64,000 bases of DNA, from NCBI GenBank assembly GCA_017303805.1, contig JAFLBQ010000009.1:1-64000 (forward strand), written 5' to 3'. The position numbers and the translations under genes were made by a program. This DNA is from Cytophagales bacterium (lineage in GTDB: Bacteria > Bacteroidota > Bacteroidia > Cytophagales > Cyclobacteriaceae). The notes beneath the pieces were generated by a model. That model searched no databases, was not told the DNA's origin, and saw nothing but the letters and a program-made list of their open reading frames with translations. Positions 45,549 to 53,738 of the stretch are shown piece by piece. Every line of letters begins with the position of its first letter. The stretch's first letter is position 1.

Positions 45549-46082
45549 CTAACTAAGGTGTATCTTCCTGAAAACTTCCCAAACCACAATTCCTAAGCAA
45601 ACCGAAATGTTGAGCGAATGTTTGGTGCCAAGTTGCGGAATTTCCAAAGCCAGATCGCCCAACGCAATTGCTTCTTCGCTTACGCCATTTACCTCGTTGC
45701 CAAATACAAGACAATATTTTGCATTGGCAGGGACTTCAAAAGTCTGAAGCGGAATACTATCGGTGGTTTGTTCTACAATAACAATTGTGCAGCCAGCGGC
45801 TTTTAGGTTTTGCAGCACGGTGGCGGTGTTTTCGGCATACTCCCACGCAACTGATTCGGTGGCGCCCAGGGCTGTCTTTTGTATTTCGCGGTGTGGAGGA
45901 GTGCCGGTAATGCCGGTAAGGTAAATCTTTTCAATGCGAAAGGCATCGGCTGTACGAAAGGCCGAGCCTACATTGTGCAGGCTGCGAATGTTATCCAATA
46001 CAATGTAAACGGGAATTTTTTCGGAGTCTTTAAATTCTGCGATGGAAATCCGGCCCAGTTCTTCGAGTGATAATTTTTTCAT
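45549..46082 (-). CDS. TrmH/SpoU-family RNA methyltransferase
   Basis: The 177-residue SPOUT methyltransferase starts at ATG 46082 (MKKLSLEELGRISIAEFKDS) and shows the three family motifs: LDNIRSLHNVGSAFRTADAF, CLVFGNEVNGVSEEAI and LEIPQLGTKHSLNISVCLGI. It should add a 2'-O-methyl group to rRNA or tRNA using SAM. Its start overlaps the end of the luciferase-domain gene by 4 bp, in an operon with an SRPBCC membrane protein. The target position is not predictable. Confidence 0.94.
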   Translation of the reverse strand: MKKLSLEELGRISIAEFKDSEKIPVYIVLDNIRSLHNVGSAFRTADAFRIEKIYLTGITGTPPHREIQKTALGATESVAWEYAENTATVLQNLKAAGCTIVIVEQTTDSIPLQTFEVPANAKYCLVFGNEVNGVSEEAIALGDLALEIPQLGTKHSLNISVCLGIVVWEVFRKIHLS

Positions 46083-46522
46083 TTTACTAAATCCTGCTGT
46101 TTTGGCTGCGGTAATTTTAACTCGTACACGTAGCGCAACAACGCAATGGCTGTTTGTTTGTCTTGCGGAGTTCTTATCCAAAACGAAATCCAACCAGAGT
46201 TTTTAAATACATGATGATCCTGAACCGGATATCGGCTTATTATTAAAAGTTTATGGTGTCGGTTGAGCAAAATATCCAACAAGCCGTTGCCATGAATATG
46301 GCCCAGCTCGTGCCTAGTTGAATTAAACTGAACACCACCGTACTTGTGTGCGCTTACATGTGTGTGTTGCCACGATAGCACTTCCGTTTCAATTTCATCA
46401 ATGTGGTCGGATAAATTTTTATGTGTGAATAGACTGATAAGTTTAAGACCCGCATCAAACAAGTGCGGCAAAACCGGAATGTGTTTTAGAAAACCAAGGT
46501 ATCGTACTACCCACTCAAACAT
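46079..46522 (-). CDS. Luciferase-domain (DUF5519) protein
   Basis: The 147-residue protein matches the so-called luciferase domain (PF17648-like): KYGGVQFNST, HELGHIHGNGLLDIL, then HHVFKNSGWISFWIRT and the last helix AIALLRYVYELK. Its His-rich motif (HELGHIHG, HHVF) may bind a metal or ligand. It lies between the RNA methyltransferase (4-bp overlap) and the SRPBCC membrane protein (8-bp overlap). No known light production is implied; the name comes from a eukaryotic relative. Confidence 0.85.
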   Translation of the reverse strand: MFEWVVRYLGFLKHIPVLPHLFDAGLKLISLFTHKNLSDHIDEIETEVLSWQHTHVSAHKYGGVQFNSTRHELGHIHGNGLLDILLNRHHKLLIISRYPVQDHHVFKNSGWISFWIRTPQDKQTAIALLRYVYELKLPQPKQQDLVK

Positions 46523-47459
46523 GTTCCTCGCTCAAAAGTTTAATGTGTTGCATCACACGCAGGTGTACGTTGCGGGTAATGCTTTCGCTCCACAGGTTAA
46601 AGTACCAACCCGGAAAGACATAGAGCTTGTACCACGAATTTCCGATTACCGTAGTGGTACCATCCCCATTGTCTTTCAATAAAAACTGGCCGCGTAAAAT
46701 ATCAATGTGGCCCATAATTTCCGGATCGTGCGGCTGGGTGAGAATATCAAACGTTAATTCCTCATTGGGTTTGTAAACAATCATCTTTTCATCAAACACA
46801 TACCCATTCGAAAAAATACATTTTCTGCCTGCACCGGCTTCATAGCCATCCACGGTGCTTTCAACCGGGCTGGGCATCCCAATTTTAAAAAGCCAGTAAT
46901 TCTCTTTGAGGGTAATGGGTTTGTAGGCAACCACATGTGGCCACACCTTTTCAATGGGGGCGTTCACGATAAGGGTGTCAGAAACCAGCCGTACATTTTT
47001 ATGATCAGAAAACGTATCCACCATCACCACCACCAGCGCTAACCCTGCCAGGCTGGAGTTAAGGGTATTGTTTTTCCGGTTGTACAATATTTTTCCAAGC
47101 AATGCCCCGGCCGTTACAAACAATAATATCAATGGCGAGACAATAAGCAGACAGATAACGCCTTCTCTTAAAAAAATAAAGCTGGCCAAGCAGGCTACGA
47201 GGGTATTAACCGCAGACCAGCCAATGTAGTGCTTTGTTTTAAGTTGTAGCGGGTGCCAATACCAGGCACTGATGACGCCCATGAGTAGCGGAACAATAAT
47301 AAAACTTGAGAAAACGAAGATACCCGAACCGTTGCCGGTACCGAGGCCCTCCAGGTAGGTAACCAGGTATTTACTACCGCCAACCAGCAAGACGGAAGCC
47401 AGGTTGCCAACGAGAATACCGGTGGTAATACGCGATTTAGTTGACGGATCTTTTTCCAT
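46515..47459 (-). CDS. Membrane protein with C-terminal SRPBCC-like domain
   Basis: This 314-residue protein has four to five hydrophobic helices in the first about 155 residues (ITTGILVGNLASVLLVGGS; IFVFSSFIIVPLLMGVISAW; AVNTLVACLASFIFL; CLLIVSPLILLFVTAGALLG). A START/SRPBCC-type lipid-binding domain follows (VSDTLIVNAPIEKVWPHVVA ... NSWYKLYVFPGWYFNLW). The fusion suggests lipid sensing or transfer at the inner membrane. It is the first gene of a three-gene operon and overlaps the next by 8 bp. Confidence 0.8.
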   Translation of the reverse strand: MEKDPSTKSRITTGILVGNLASVLLVGGSKYLVTYLEGLGTGNGSGIFVFSSFIIVPLLMGVISAWYWHPLQLKTKHYIGWSAVNTLVACLASFIFLREGVICLLIVSPLILLFVTAGALLGKILYNRKNNTLNSSLAGLALVVVMVDTFSDHKNVRLVSDTLIVNAPIEKVWPHVVAYKPITLKENYWLFKIGMPSPVESTVDGYEAGAGRKCIFSNGYVFDEKMIVYKPNEELTFDILTQPHDPEIMGHIDILRGQFLLKDNGDGTTTVIGNSWYKLYVFPGWYFNLWSESITRNVHLRVMQHIKLLSEEHV

Positions 47460-47593
47460 GTTCTTTCTTTAGGCGGATAAAGCTACCTAATAAAGTTTGA
47501 AATAAGAGTTAAACCCTACATGCCCGCCCCAGTTATTTTTTAGAAGGATTTTTGGCGCATGTAAAAATAGTTAGCTTCACGCAGCAGGGCTTA

Positions 47594-48568
47594 ATGCCCT
47601 CCTTAAAAGTGAGAAAGATTAATTTATTGAAGGTAGGCGTATCGGAGGGGATGGATGCGGAGTTCCGGAGGGTAACCATTTTAACCAATGTAGTTTACGT
47701 TTTAATCTTTTTCTTACTTCTGCCATACCTTGTTTACTTCCTTCCCAATTATTTGAACCTCGAGCGCTGGACCCTGCGCGCTGCAGTGCCCTGGATTGCC
47801 TGGTTTAGTGCAGTGATTGGCTATGTGCTGAATGCCTGGGGCCGGTACCTGCTGTCCAGGTTATTCTTTGTTCTTATTTGGATTTGGTGCGTAACAATTT
47901 TGCCGATTGTTACCGGTGGTAACCACGTGGTAGCGCTTTTTATGCATCCGTTTTATTGCATGGTTTCTTCGGTTATTGTTCAACTCTTGTTTTCGCAGAA
48001 GCGGGAGCGAGCACTTTATTTCTTTTTTTTAACACTGGTGTGGGCCCTCATCATTTTCTCTTACGAGTTTATAATGTACTACAACCCCGACTTAAATGTA
48101 GAGGCATTCTTTCCGCAAGGGTTTTTCCGGTGGCGATTGGTTATTGTAATGATTGCCGCTTTTTTTAATGGGTCTATTATCTACCTCATGCGGTTAAACC
48201 ACGATTTTTACAGTGCATTAAAAAAACGCAACGATACAATTCTGGAGCAATACAGAAAATTGGAGCATCAGCGAAAAGACCTCGAGTTACTGAAAGAGCA
48301 ATTGGAAGAAAAAGTGCATGCGCGTACCCAACTGCTGTTGCAACAGAATAACCAGTTGCGCGAGTACACGTTTTTTAATTCACACATCTTGCGCGCACCG
48401 GTAAGTCGCATTCGGGGGCTGCTCAACCTGTTGTCGGTAGAGTCATCGCGCGAAAATGAATTGCTGATACGCCAACGCCTGGCCGAAAGTATGGCCGAAT
48501 TAGACCAGGCTATAAAATCGATAAACGACAAATTGCAGCAAGTTGAGTTGCTGGAAGACCCTGCCTAG
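47594..48568 (+). CDS. Membrane protein with a coiled coil and DHp-like domain but no ATPase domain
   Basis: The frame is open from a TTG at 47552; ATG at 47594 or 47651 (MDAEFRRV) is a more likely start. Five or six membrane helices (about residues 30-205 of the longest form) are followed by a coiled coil (YRKLEHQRKDLELLKEQLEE). The next segment, YTFFNSHILRAPVSRIRGLL, is a histidine-kinase H-box (DHp; His at 48383-48385). The chain ends soon after, at EDPA, without a HATPase domain. It could be a truncated kinase or a phosphotransfer protein. It converges on the sigma/4-TM pair with a 5-bp gap. Confidence 0.75.
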   Translation: MPSLKVRKINLLKVGVSEGMDAEFRRVTILTNVVYVLIFFLLLPYLVYFLPNYLNLERWTLRAAVPWIAWFSAVIGYVLNAWGRYLLSRLFFVLIWIWCVTILPIVTGGNHVVALFMHPFYCMVSSVIVQLLFSQKRERALYFFFLTLVWALIIFSYEFIMYYNPDLNVEAFFPQGFFRWRLVIVMIAAFFNGSIIYLMRLNHDFYSALKKRNDTILEQYRKLEHQRKDLELLKEQLEEKVHARTQLLLQQNNQLREYTFFNSHILRAPVSRIRGLLNLLSVESSRENELLIRQRLAESMAELDQAIKSINDKLQQVELLEDPA

Positions 48569-48573
48569 TTTTT

Positions 48574-49176
48574 TTACTCCTGCGAAAGCTCGTTAATCAT
48601 GGTGTGAAGTTGGTGCAGGTATTTTCCATAGCTTATTTTTTCGAGCCACACGGCCAGGTAATAACTAATGGGGGTTAGAATGGCAACCGTAACTACCAGT
48701 GCAAGCCATGTAAATTTATTTTGCAACATCTCCAGTACATTACTTTCTATAGAAAGGCCCAGGAAAAACCCCGAGGTGCCGGCCAATGGATAAATAAAGA
48801 GAGAAGCCCTGCGTTGCATTTTTAACGATTGCAGTGTGTTGTTGTAGATAGCCCGAAGCGTATGCACTACATTTTCATCGAGACGAAAGGTAGCGCGGAT
48901 GTGTTTTAGAATGCGAAAGTTGATGAGGAAGTAGAAGACGTAAACGGCCATCATAAAAACCATCCCAATCTTTACAATAGGTTGCGGCATTACCACGGCT
49001 AAGGCAATAAAAGCTGTTTCGAAAAACACTACAAACCCCAGGGTAAAAAGCAAATTGTTAATTAGTTTTTGAACGGGGTGCTTGCTTTTTTTATTAACGG
49101 CTACAGTTTCGCCAAATGGTTGCTGAAGTTTTTCTTCGGCCAACTTTTTCCATGCTTCATTCAGATCCATACTCAT
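48574..49176 (-). CDS. Four-TM partner of the ECF sigma factor
   Basis: The 200-residue protein has a cytoplasmic N-terminal segment (about 1-35, DLNEAWKKLAEEKLQQPF), then four membrane helices as two pairs (about 40-90: LLFTLGFVVFFETAFIAL, GMVFMMAVYVFYFL; about 125-180). A soluble tail follows. Its start overlaps the ECF sigma gene by 4 bp. The layout is that of an anti-sigma or sigma-linked membrane sensor, but I see no zinc-type HxxxCxxC anti-sigma motif, so the role is inferred from position. Confidence 0.75.
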   Translation of the reverse strand: MSMDLNEAWKKLAEEKLQQPFGETVAVNKKSKHPVQKLINNLLFTLGFVVFFETAFIALAVVMPQPIVKIGMVFMMAVYVFYFLINFRILKHIRATFRLDENVVHTLRAIYNNTLQSLKMQRRASLFIYPLAGTSGFFLGLSIESNVLEMLQNKFTWLALVVTVAILTPISYYLAVWLEKISYGKYLHQLHTMINELSQE

Positions 49177-49655
49177 TGGGCATTAAATTTTTTAATAAGC
49201 ACATCTTTTATCCGGTGCAGTTTTACGGCTGTATTGTTTTTAGTAAGGCCGGTTATCTCGGCAATTTCTTCGTTGTCGTATCCATCTAAATGCAGGGTAA
49301 CAATCATCCTGTCCACTTCGGGCAACTCGCGTATAGCCTGGTAAAGGGCCTCGGCTTCATCTTTGTTATCCCGGGCAGGCTCCACATTTAAGGCAGCCAG
49401 GTCTTCGTGTGGAATTATCAGAGCCGGCCTGCGCTTAAAAGTTAACACAGTGTTAAGACCAACGCGATAAAGCCACGTAGAAAATTTAGAGCGGCCGTCA
49501 AAACGCGGGTATGACTTCCAAGCCTGAAAGAGAATTTCCTGGAACAAGTCACGCTCGTCTTCCGCGTTGTTGATGTACAACCGGATTACCTTATAGATAA
49601 TGCCGCGGTTGCTGCTAACCAGGTTGGAAAATTCTTTTTCTGATATCTGCTCCAT
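49173..49655 (-). CDS. ECF-type RNA polymerase sigma factor
   Basis: This 160-residue sigma-70 family ECF factor has region 2 (ERDLFQEILFQAWKSYPRFD, then GRSKFSTWLYRVGLN) and region 4 (LDGYDNEEIAEITGLTKNNT), joined by a short linker. Region 3 is absent, as expected. It starts at ATG 49655 and is 9 bp downstream of the TraB/GumN gene, so it may share its promoter. The 4-TM gene overlaps its end. The regulon is unknown. Confidence 0.93.
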   Translation of the reverse strand: MEQISEKEFSNLVSSNRGIIYKVIRLYINNAEDERDLFQEILFQAWKSYPRFDGRSKFSTWLYRVGLNTVLTFKRRPALIIPHEDLAALNVEPARDNKDEAEALYQAIRELPEVDRMIVTLHLDGYDNEEIAEITGLTKNNTAVKLHRIKDVLIKKFNAQ

Positions 49656-49664
49656 GCAGGCTTC

Positions 49665-50552
49665 TTACTTTACCGGTGTAACTGTGAATCCTTGCTTGCG
49701 AAGTAATGCAATTAAACCATCGGGGCCGGGCAGGTGTAAGGCGCCCACGGCAATAAATTGCGATTGTTTCTTCATAAGTTTGGGCAGTACCTCCATCCAT
49801 TTTGTATTTCGATCTTTTAGCAACGCATCAGAATTTCCTAAGTCGGTAGGCAAACTTTCAGTAAGCGCATACATTCCCCGCAGGTCTTTATCGAGGTACA
49901 AAGCAAGTAAGTCGGCCTGGGTTTGTGCGGCCAGCTCTTTTTGCGCTACATATTTTACCAATTGCCGCGCCTGCTCCTCAATAGAAAATGAGTTATAGAG
50001 TAAGTCAATTTGTTCTTCCTGTGTTTCCAATGGAGTTACTTCTTTTTTATACATCTTTCCTGTGGCTGCATAAAAATAATCCATGGGTAAACCCGGATAT
50101 TTTGCCAGTATCTCGGCATTGCGCTGCTGGGCGTAAACCAATGTCATCATAACCATTATCGAAACCGGTTTAAACTGATCTAATTGCGTTAAAGAAACAC
50201 CCATCAGTTTCTCCAGTTCTGCAGATACCAAGTTGAATTCTTCAACACTAATTAAACTAGAAATTTTCTGGTCGGGCATCAGGGCCATCATACCCAACTG
50301 TTGCAGGCGCGAAGAGTCGATGACCATTTCTACCACCACTCCTTTAGCTTGTTTAAAGGGTTCTTTTATTTCCGGGGTTGTCGTCAAAAACTTATGCGTA
50401 AGCAAATGGTAGGTACCAAACAGGTACGATGGCTCCCTCAGGCCTTTGCCGGTAATCTTCCACAAAAGAGCTTTTTCGGATTGCGCAAAGAGGGTATTGC
50501 CAAGAAGAAGAAACAGTACAACAAAGTATGCAGGGCGAAATAGTTTTTTCAT
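49665..50552 (-). CDS. TraB/GumN family exported protein
   Basis: The precursor of 295 residues (ATG 50552, chosen for its signal peptide KLFRPAYFVVLFLLLGNTLFAQ) has the TraB/GumN motifs: LLWKITGKGLREPSYLFGTYH at the N-terminus and FIAVGALHLPGPDGLIALLRK at the C-terminus, including the conserved GxxH pairs (GTYH, GALH) seen in Tiki-like metalloproteases. It probably acts in the periplasm. It precedes the ECF sigma gene by 9 bp, so it may be part of that regulon. Confidence 0.9.
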   Translation of the reverse strand: MKKLFRPAYFVVLFLLLGNTLFAQSEKALLWKITGKGLREPSYLFGTYHLLTHKFLTTTPEIKEPFKQAKGVVVEMVIDSSRLQQLGMMALMPDQKISSLISVEEFNLVSAELEKLMGVSLTQLDQFKPVSIMVMMTLVYAQQRNAEILAKYPGLPMDYFYAATGKMYKKEVTPLETQEEQIDLLYNSFSIEEQARQLVKYVAQKELAAQTQADLLALYLDKDLRGMYALTESLPTDLGNSDALLKDRNTKWMEVLPKLMKKQSQFIAVGALHLPGPDGLIALLRKQGFTVTPVK

Positions 50553-50670
50553 AACCGTAAATTTTTTCAAATCAGTACCTGAAAGCGGGTAAAAATTACA
50601 AACAAAATTTTTTTGTTGGTTTGAAATATTCGGCATGTTCAAGCTACTCATTAGAAAAATTACAAAAGGT

Positions 50671-50937
50671 ATGACAACCAACAAACGCCCGCTAAATCTT
50701 ACTGCCGGTTTTAACCGGTTTATGTATGGTCTTTTCGTGGTGTTAAGTATTTATTTCTGGGCTACCAACCAGTTTACAAGCGCCTTTACAAATTTAGGGC
50801 TAGCCTTAATTTTCGATCCGTTTAAACAGGAGGTAAGCTGGCAGAACAGGCCACGCTATCAAAAAGTGTGGTTAATTGTTCATCTGATCGTTTTGTTTGG
50901 ATTGGTTGGTTACACGATTTTAAAACGCCTGTTTTGA
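50671..50937 (+). CDS. Small membrane protein, two TM helices
   Basis: The product is 88 residues from ATG 50671 (MTTNKRPLNLTAGFNRFMYG); a longer in-frame start 36 bp upstream would add a basic leader. It has one to two helices (MYGLFVVLSIYFWATNQFTSAFTNLGLALIF) with a charged loop (DPFKQEVSWQNRPRYQK) and a second helix (VWLIVHLIVLFGLVGYTILK). I do not recognise a family. It diverges from the TraB/GumN gene and has its own upstream region. Confidence 0.6.
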   Translation: MTTNKRPLNLTAGFNRFMYGLFVVLSIYFWATNQFTSAFTNLGLALIFDPFKQEVSWQNRPRYQKVWLIVHLIVLFGLVGYTILKRLF

Positions 50938-51009
50938 AAACCTAAACATTTGTTAAGCATGCCTTTGTTCCAATGCCGATAAGTTTGAAAAAACTTAAAA
51001 GCATTTAAC

Positions 51010-51570
51010 ATGAAAACAATTATTGTAGTTAGTATGTGCCTCTTCGCAGGCTGGGCTGAGGCGCAGGATACCTCCATTCACTGGCCCGACAAGTATAACC
51101 CGGCCACCAGTAAGTTTTACGTTCATAACGAAATTGAAATAGCCGCTTCGCCCGAGCGAATCTGGTCTATCCTGCTGGATGCAGAGGCCTGGCCCAAATG
51201 GTACAAAGGCGCACAGGATGTGCGCATGGTAAAAGGGGGAGGCCCTACGTTGAGTGAAAATTCTGTTTTCGAATGGAAAACTATGGGAATGCAGTTTGAA
51301 TCCACCATTCAGGAATTTGAAGCCAACCAACGTTTAAGCTGGGAATCAAAAAAGAAAAGCATTCAAGGGTACCATGCCTGGCTTATTATACCGATACCAG
51401 GCGGGTGTCGTGTTATTACAGACGAGTCGCAAAACGGCTGGCTTACATTTTTTGAAAAGACATTTCAGGGTAAGAAATTAAAACGATTACACGATGTGTG
51501 GCTTAGTGAGTTGAAGAAAAGAGCGGAAGCAAGTGGAGTAACCAGTTACTCCACTTGCTTCCAGTATTGA
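51010..51570 (+). CDS. Secreted SRPBCC-family protein
   Basis: The 186-residue protein begins with a signal peptide (MKTIIVVSMCLFAGWAEAQD). The body is a polyketide-cyclase/START-like fold: a strand with EIEIAASPERIWSILLDAEA, then WPKWYKGAQDVRMVKGGGPT, SVFEWKTMGMQFESTIQEFE, RLSWESKKKS and a C-terminal helix (KRLHDVWLSELKKRAEA). The cavity would bind a lipid or small molecule. It is convergent with the SDR gene (1-bp gap). The function is unknown. Confidence 0.85.
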   Translation: MKTIIVVSMCLFAGWAEAQDTSIHWPDKYNPATSKFYVHNEIEIAASPERIWSILLDAEAWPKWYKGAQDVRMVKGGGPTLSENSVFEWKTMGMQFESTIQEFEANQRLSWESKKKSIQGYHAWLIIPIPGGCRVITDESQNGWLTFFEKTFQGKKLKRLHDVWLSELKKRAEASGVTSYSTCFQY

Positions 51571-51571
51571 C

Positions 51572-52363
51572 CTACTTCCTTTGCGTACGCTGGCTGGCCA
51601 GGTTCTTTTTAATTTTCATCATTAGCCTATCTGGCGTAACACGCGGCAGGTTAGAGATAAACCAATTGTTAAACCCAACTATTTTCTTGCCGCGGCCATT
51701 TAATAATAAATTCACCCCGTAACGGGCAACAACCGCGGCATTGATCGGCTGGTTTGCTTTGTAGGCATTCGTATTCCACATGGCTTCGGTATTGAAGCCT
51801 GTATCCACCGGCCCCGGACACAGGGTAGTAACGGTTATGCCGCTGCCATCCAGTTCGGCCGCCAGCGTTTCGGAAAATGAAAGAATAAAAGATTTAGTGG
51901 CCGAATAAACGGTGTAATATGGAAAGGGCAAAAACGAAAGCAAAGAGGCCACGTTCATAATTTTCCCTTCTTTTTGGATTAGCATATCCTGTAGGCAAAG
52001 TTTTGTAAGAGTTACAACCGATCCAATGTTTAGCTGAATCATCTTCAATTCCTCATCTAAATCGGTATCTGTAAAGTTTCCGTACACTCCGCTCCCGGCA
52101 TTGTTAATCAACATGTTTACTTTAAGGTTTTGAGCTTTTAATTCATGGTAGAGAGATTGAGCCCCGTCCACAGTTGCGAGATCCTTTTGAAAAATTTTTA
52201 TGGAAACTCCATTTAAACTTTCCAATTTGGCTTTAGCAGCACTGAGTTTTTGCAAACTCCGGGCAACAAGAATCAAATTGTATTTTTGAGCAGCAAGCAG
52301 TCTGGCCATTTCGTAACCAATACCTGTAGAGGCACCGGTTATAAGTATGTATTTTGTTGACAT
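51572..52363 (-). CDS. SDR family oxidoreductase
   Basis: This 263-residue classical SDR has TGASTGIGYEMARLLA (cofactor site), NNAGSG, a Ser in MNVASLLSFLPF and the YSATKS active site (YxxxK), with SGITVTTLCPGPVDTGF near the end. A basic residue after strand 2 (LVARSLQKL) suggests NADP(H). It lies directly (0 bp) after the DUF2141 gene, so the two form an operon. Similar proteins are often called DltE-like; the substrate is unknown. Confidence 0.9.
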   Translation of the reverse strand: MSTKYILITGASTGIGYEMARLLAAQKYNLILVARSLQKLSAAKAKLESLNGVSIKIFQKDLATVDGAQSLYHELKAQNLKVNMLINNAGSGVYGNFTDTDLDEELKMIQLNIGSVVTLTKLCLQDMLIQKEGKIMNVASLLSFLPFPYYTVYSATKSFILSFSETLAAELDGSGITVTTLCPGPVDTGFNTEAMWNTNAYKANQPINAAVVARYGVNLLLNGRGKKIVGFNNWFISNLPRVTPDRLMMKIKKNLASQRTQRK

Positions 52364-52786
52364 TTAGCGTAGGGTTATGTTTAGCTGTAATTTTTCTTTA
52401 TCTATTACCGTAAAACTTGCTTCCGAGAAATCCGGTGGTCCCATTCTTATTTTGGCATTATTGGAAAATCCTACTGGTTCCTGCGGCATGCCTATAAAAT
52501 TGGTTTCAAGGGTTCCATTTTTATTGATATCTTGATACACAGCAATAGCATAAGTGCCCAATGGAACATCTTCAATAACTACCTCCATGTTTGAAACAGT
52601 AACGGGAAATTTGTAGTTGCGAAGTTGTTTGCCCTGCTTTGGAAAATTTTCTTTTGTAAAAAGCCCAATGGAGATTTCTCCGCTTTTCTCACTTTGAATG
52701 TTGGATAATTTTAGAACCACTATCCCTTTCTGCGCTGAGGTACTTATGCACCACAGCAGCGCTGCACATGTAATTAGAGTTTTCAT
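52364..52786 (-). CDS. DUF2141 secreted protein
   Basis: The 140-residue protein has a signal peptide (MKTLITCAALLWCISTSAQ) and a DUF2141 beta-sandwich: IVVLKLSNIQSEKSGEISIG, then VEDVPLGTYAIAVYQDINKN (motif GxYAIAVYQDxNxNG), then GMPQEPVGFSNNAKIRMGPP. The fold is transthyretin/prealbumin-like and is found in exported Bacteroidota proteins with no known role. It directly precedes the SDR gene (0 bp), so transcription is shared. Confidence 0.9.
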   Translation of the reverse strand: MKTLITCAALLWCISTSAQKGIVVLKLSNIQSEKSGEISIGLFTKENFPKQGKQLRNYKFPVTVSNMEVVIEDVPLGTYAIAVYQDINKNGTLETNFIGMPQEPVGFSNNAKIRMGPPDFSEASFTVIDKEKLQLNITLR

Positions 52787-52893
52787 AGTATTTTTCTTTT
52801 AGTAGTTCAAACCTACTAGGGTTGAGCCACCGCCAACGTTAACATTTGTTATAATTTAGACAAAGAATCTCAATCAATGGCGCAAGACCTGGT

Positions 52894-53469
52894 TCAGAGC
52901 GAATTTTTTAGCCGGCTCAAGTGTACCGGACTTACACCCAGGTAGGAGGCGATCATGTGCTGCGGAACCCTATTATGGATATTGGGAAATATTCTGGTAA
53001 TATTTTCGTACCGTTGAGCAGGGGTAAACAAGTATTGATTTTTGAGGCGGCTGTCGAAATAGATGAAGTAATATTCGGCAATCAATCTGCCTAACTTATC
53101 ACCTTGCTGCAGGTGGGAATAACCCCAGTCAATCGCTACCCGCGGCATTACAACCACCTGTGTTAACTCTAACGCCTGAATTCCATTTGTCGCAGGCGTT
53201 TTCATCATGAAGCTGGTATAGTCGCATATGAATTGGTACTCAGTGGAGAAATGAATGGTGTGTTCTACCCCGGCCCCATCGGTTATCAAACTGCGGGTAA
53301 GCCCTTTCGTAATAAAAAAGATTTCGTTTGCAGCACTTCCCTGTTCACTTAAAAATTCTTTTGATCGAAAGGTTCTCTCTGTGCACAACTCAAAAAAGTC
53401 TTCCATCTCCGCATCAGAGATTTTAATCATCTGTCGAATGGCTTCACCTAAAATATTGAAAGACGGCAT
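52894..53469 (-). CDS. Crp/Fnr-family transcriptional regulator
   Basis: The roughly 191-residue protein (ATG 53469; a longer in-frame frame adds 12 residues) has a cyclic-nucleotide-type jelly roll (FRSKEFLSEQGSAANEIFFI, then TKGLTRSLITDGAGVEH) and a C-terminal HTH (RITRIFP-type helix and VPQHMIASYLGVSPVHLSRL). It lacks the cysteine set of FNR. It lies 107 bp upstream of the DUF2141-SDR genes on the same strand and may regulate them. Confidence 0.9.
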   Translation of the reverse strand: MPSFNILGEAIRQMIKISDAEMEDFFELCTERTFRSKEFLSEQGSAANEIFFITKGLTRSLITDGAGVEHTIHFSTEYQFICDYTSFMMKTPATNGIQALELTQVVVMPRVAIDWGYSHLQQGDKLGRLIAEYYFIYFDSRLKNQYLFTPAQRYENITRIFPNIHNRVPQHMIASYLGVSPVHLSRLKNSL

Positions 53470-53501
53470 GATTGCTATTAACAGCAGCCACTCAAATTGG
53501 T

Positions 53502-53535
53502 TCAAAAAAAAAGCTGCCCTTTCTAGAGCAGCTTT
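53502..53535 (-). terminator. Terminator of the Lmo0937-like gene
   Basis: On the minus strand AAAGCTGC (53535-53528) pairs with GCAGCTTT (53517-53510), followed by a run of T residues (53509-53502). It lies 24 bp after the stop of the small membrane gene and overlaps the upstream side of the Crp/Fnr gene. Confidence 0.88.
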
Positions 53536-53558
53536 CCGGTTGGTTGAGTTTTTTTAGG

Positions 53559-53711
53559 TTACGCCTTTCGCCCTCGTATTAATTGAAGTAGGAGCGAGAT
53601 TACAGCAAATACCAACAAGAGGTGAATTAACTGGCCGGCACTGTACACAAAAGCGCCCAACAGCCATCCTATAATCAGGATAACCGCAATAAGATACAAT
53701 AGATTGCTCAT
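53559..53711 (-). CDS. Lmo0937-family small membrane protein (50 aa)
   Basis: The 50-residue protein, MSNLLYLIAVILIIGWLLGA then FVYSAGQLIHLLLVFAVISL and a basic end (IRGRKA), has two hydrophobic helices with the GWLLG motif and Gly/His spacing of the Lmo0937/DUF5670 family. It starts at ATG 53711, which is only 28 bp downstream of the beta-barrel gene stop, and is followed by a strong terminator. These proteins often accompany envelope-stress genes. Confidence 0.85.
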   Translation of the reverse strand: MSNLLYLIAVILIIGWLLGAFVYSAGQLIHLLLVFAVISLLLQLIRGRKA

Positions 53712-53738
53712 GGTGATTTTGGATTTTTGGTTTTTAAA

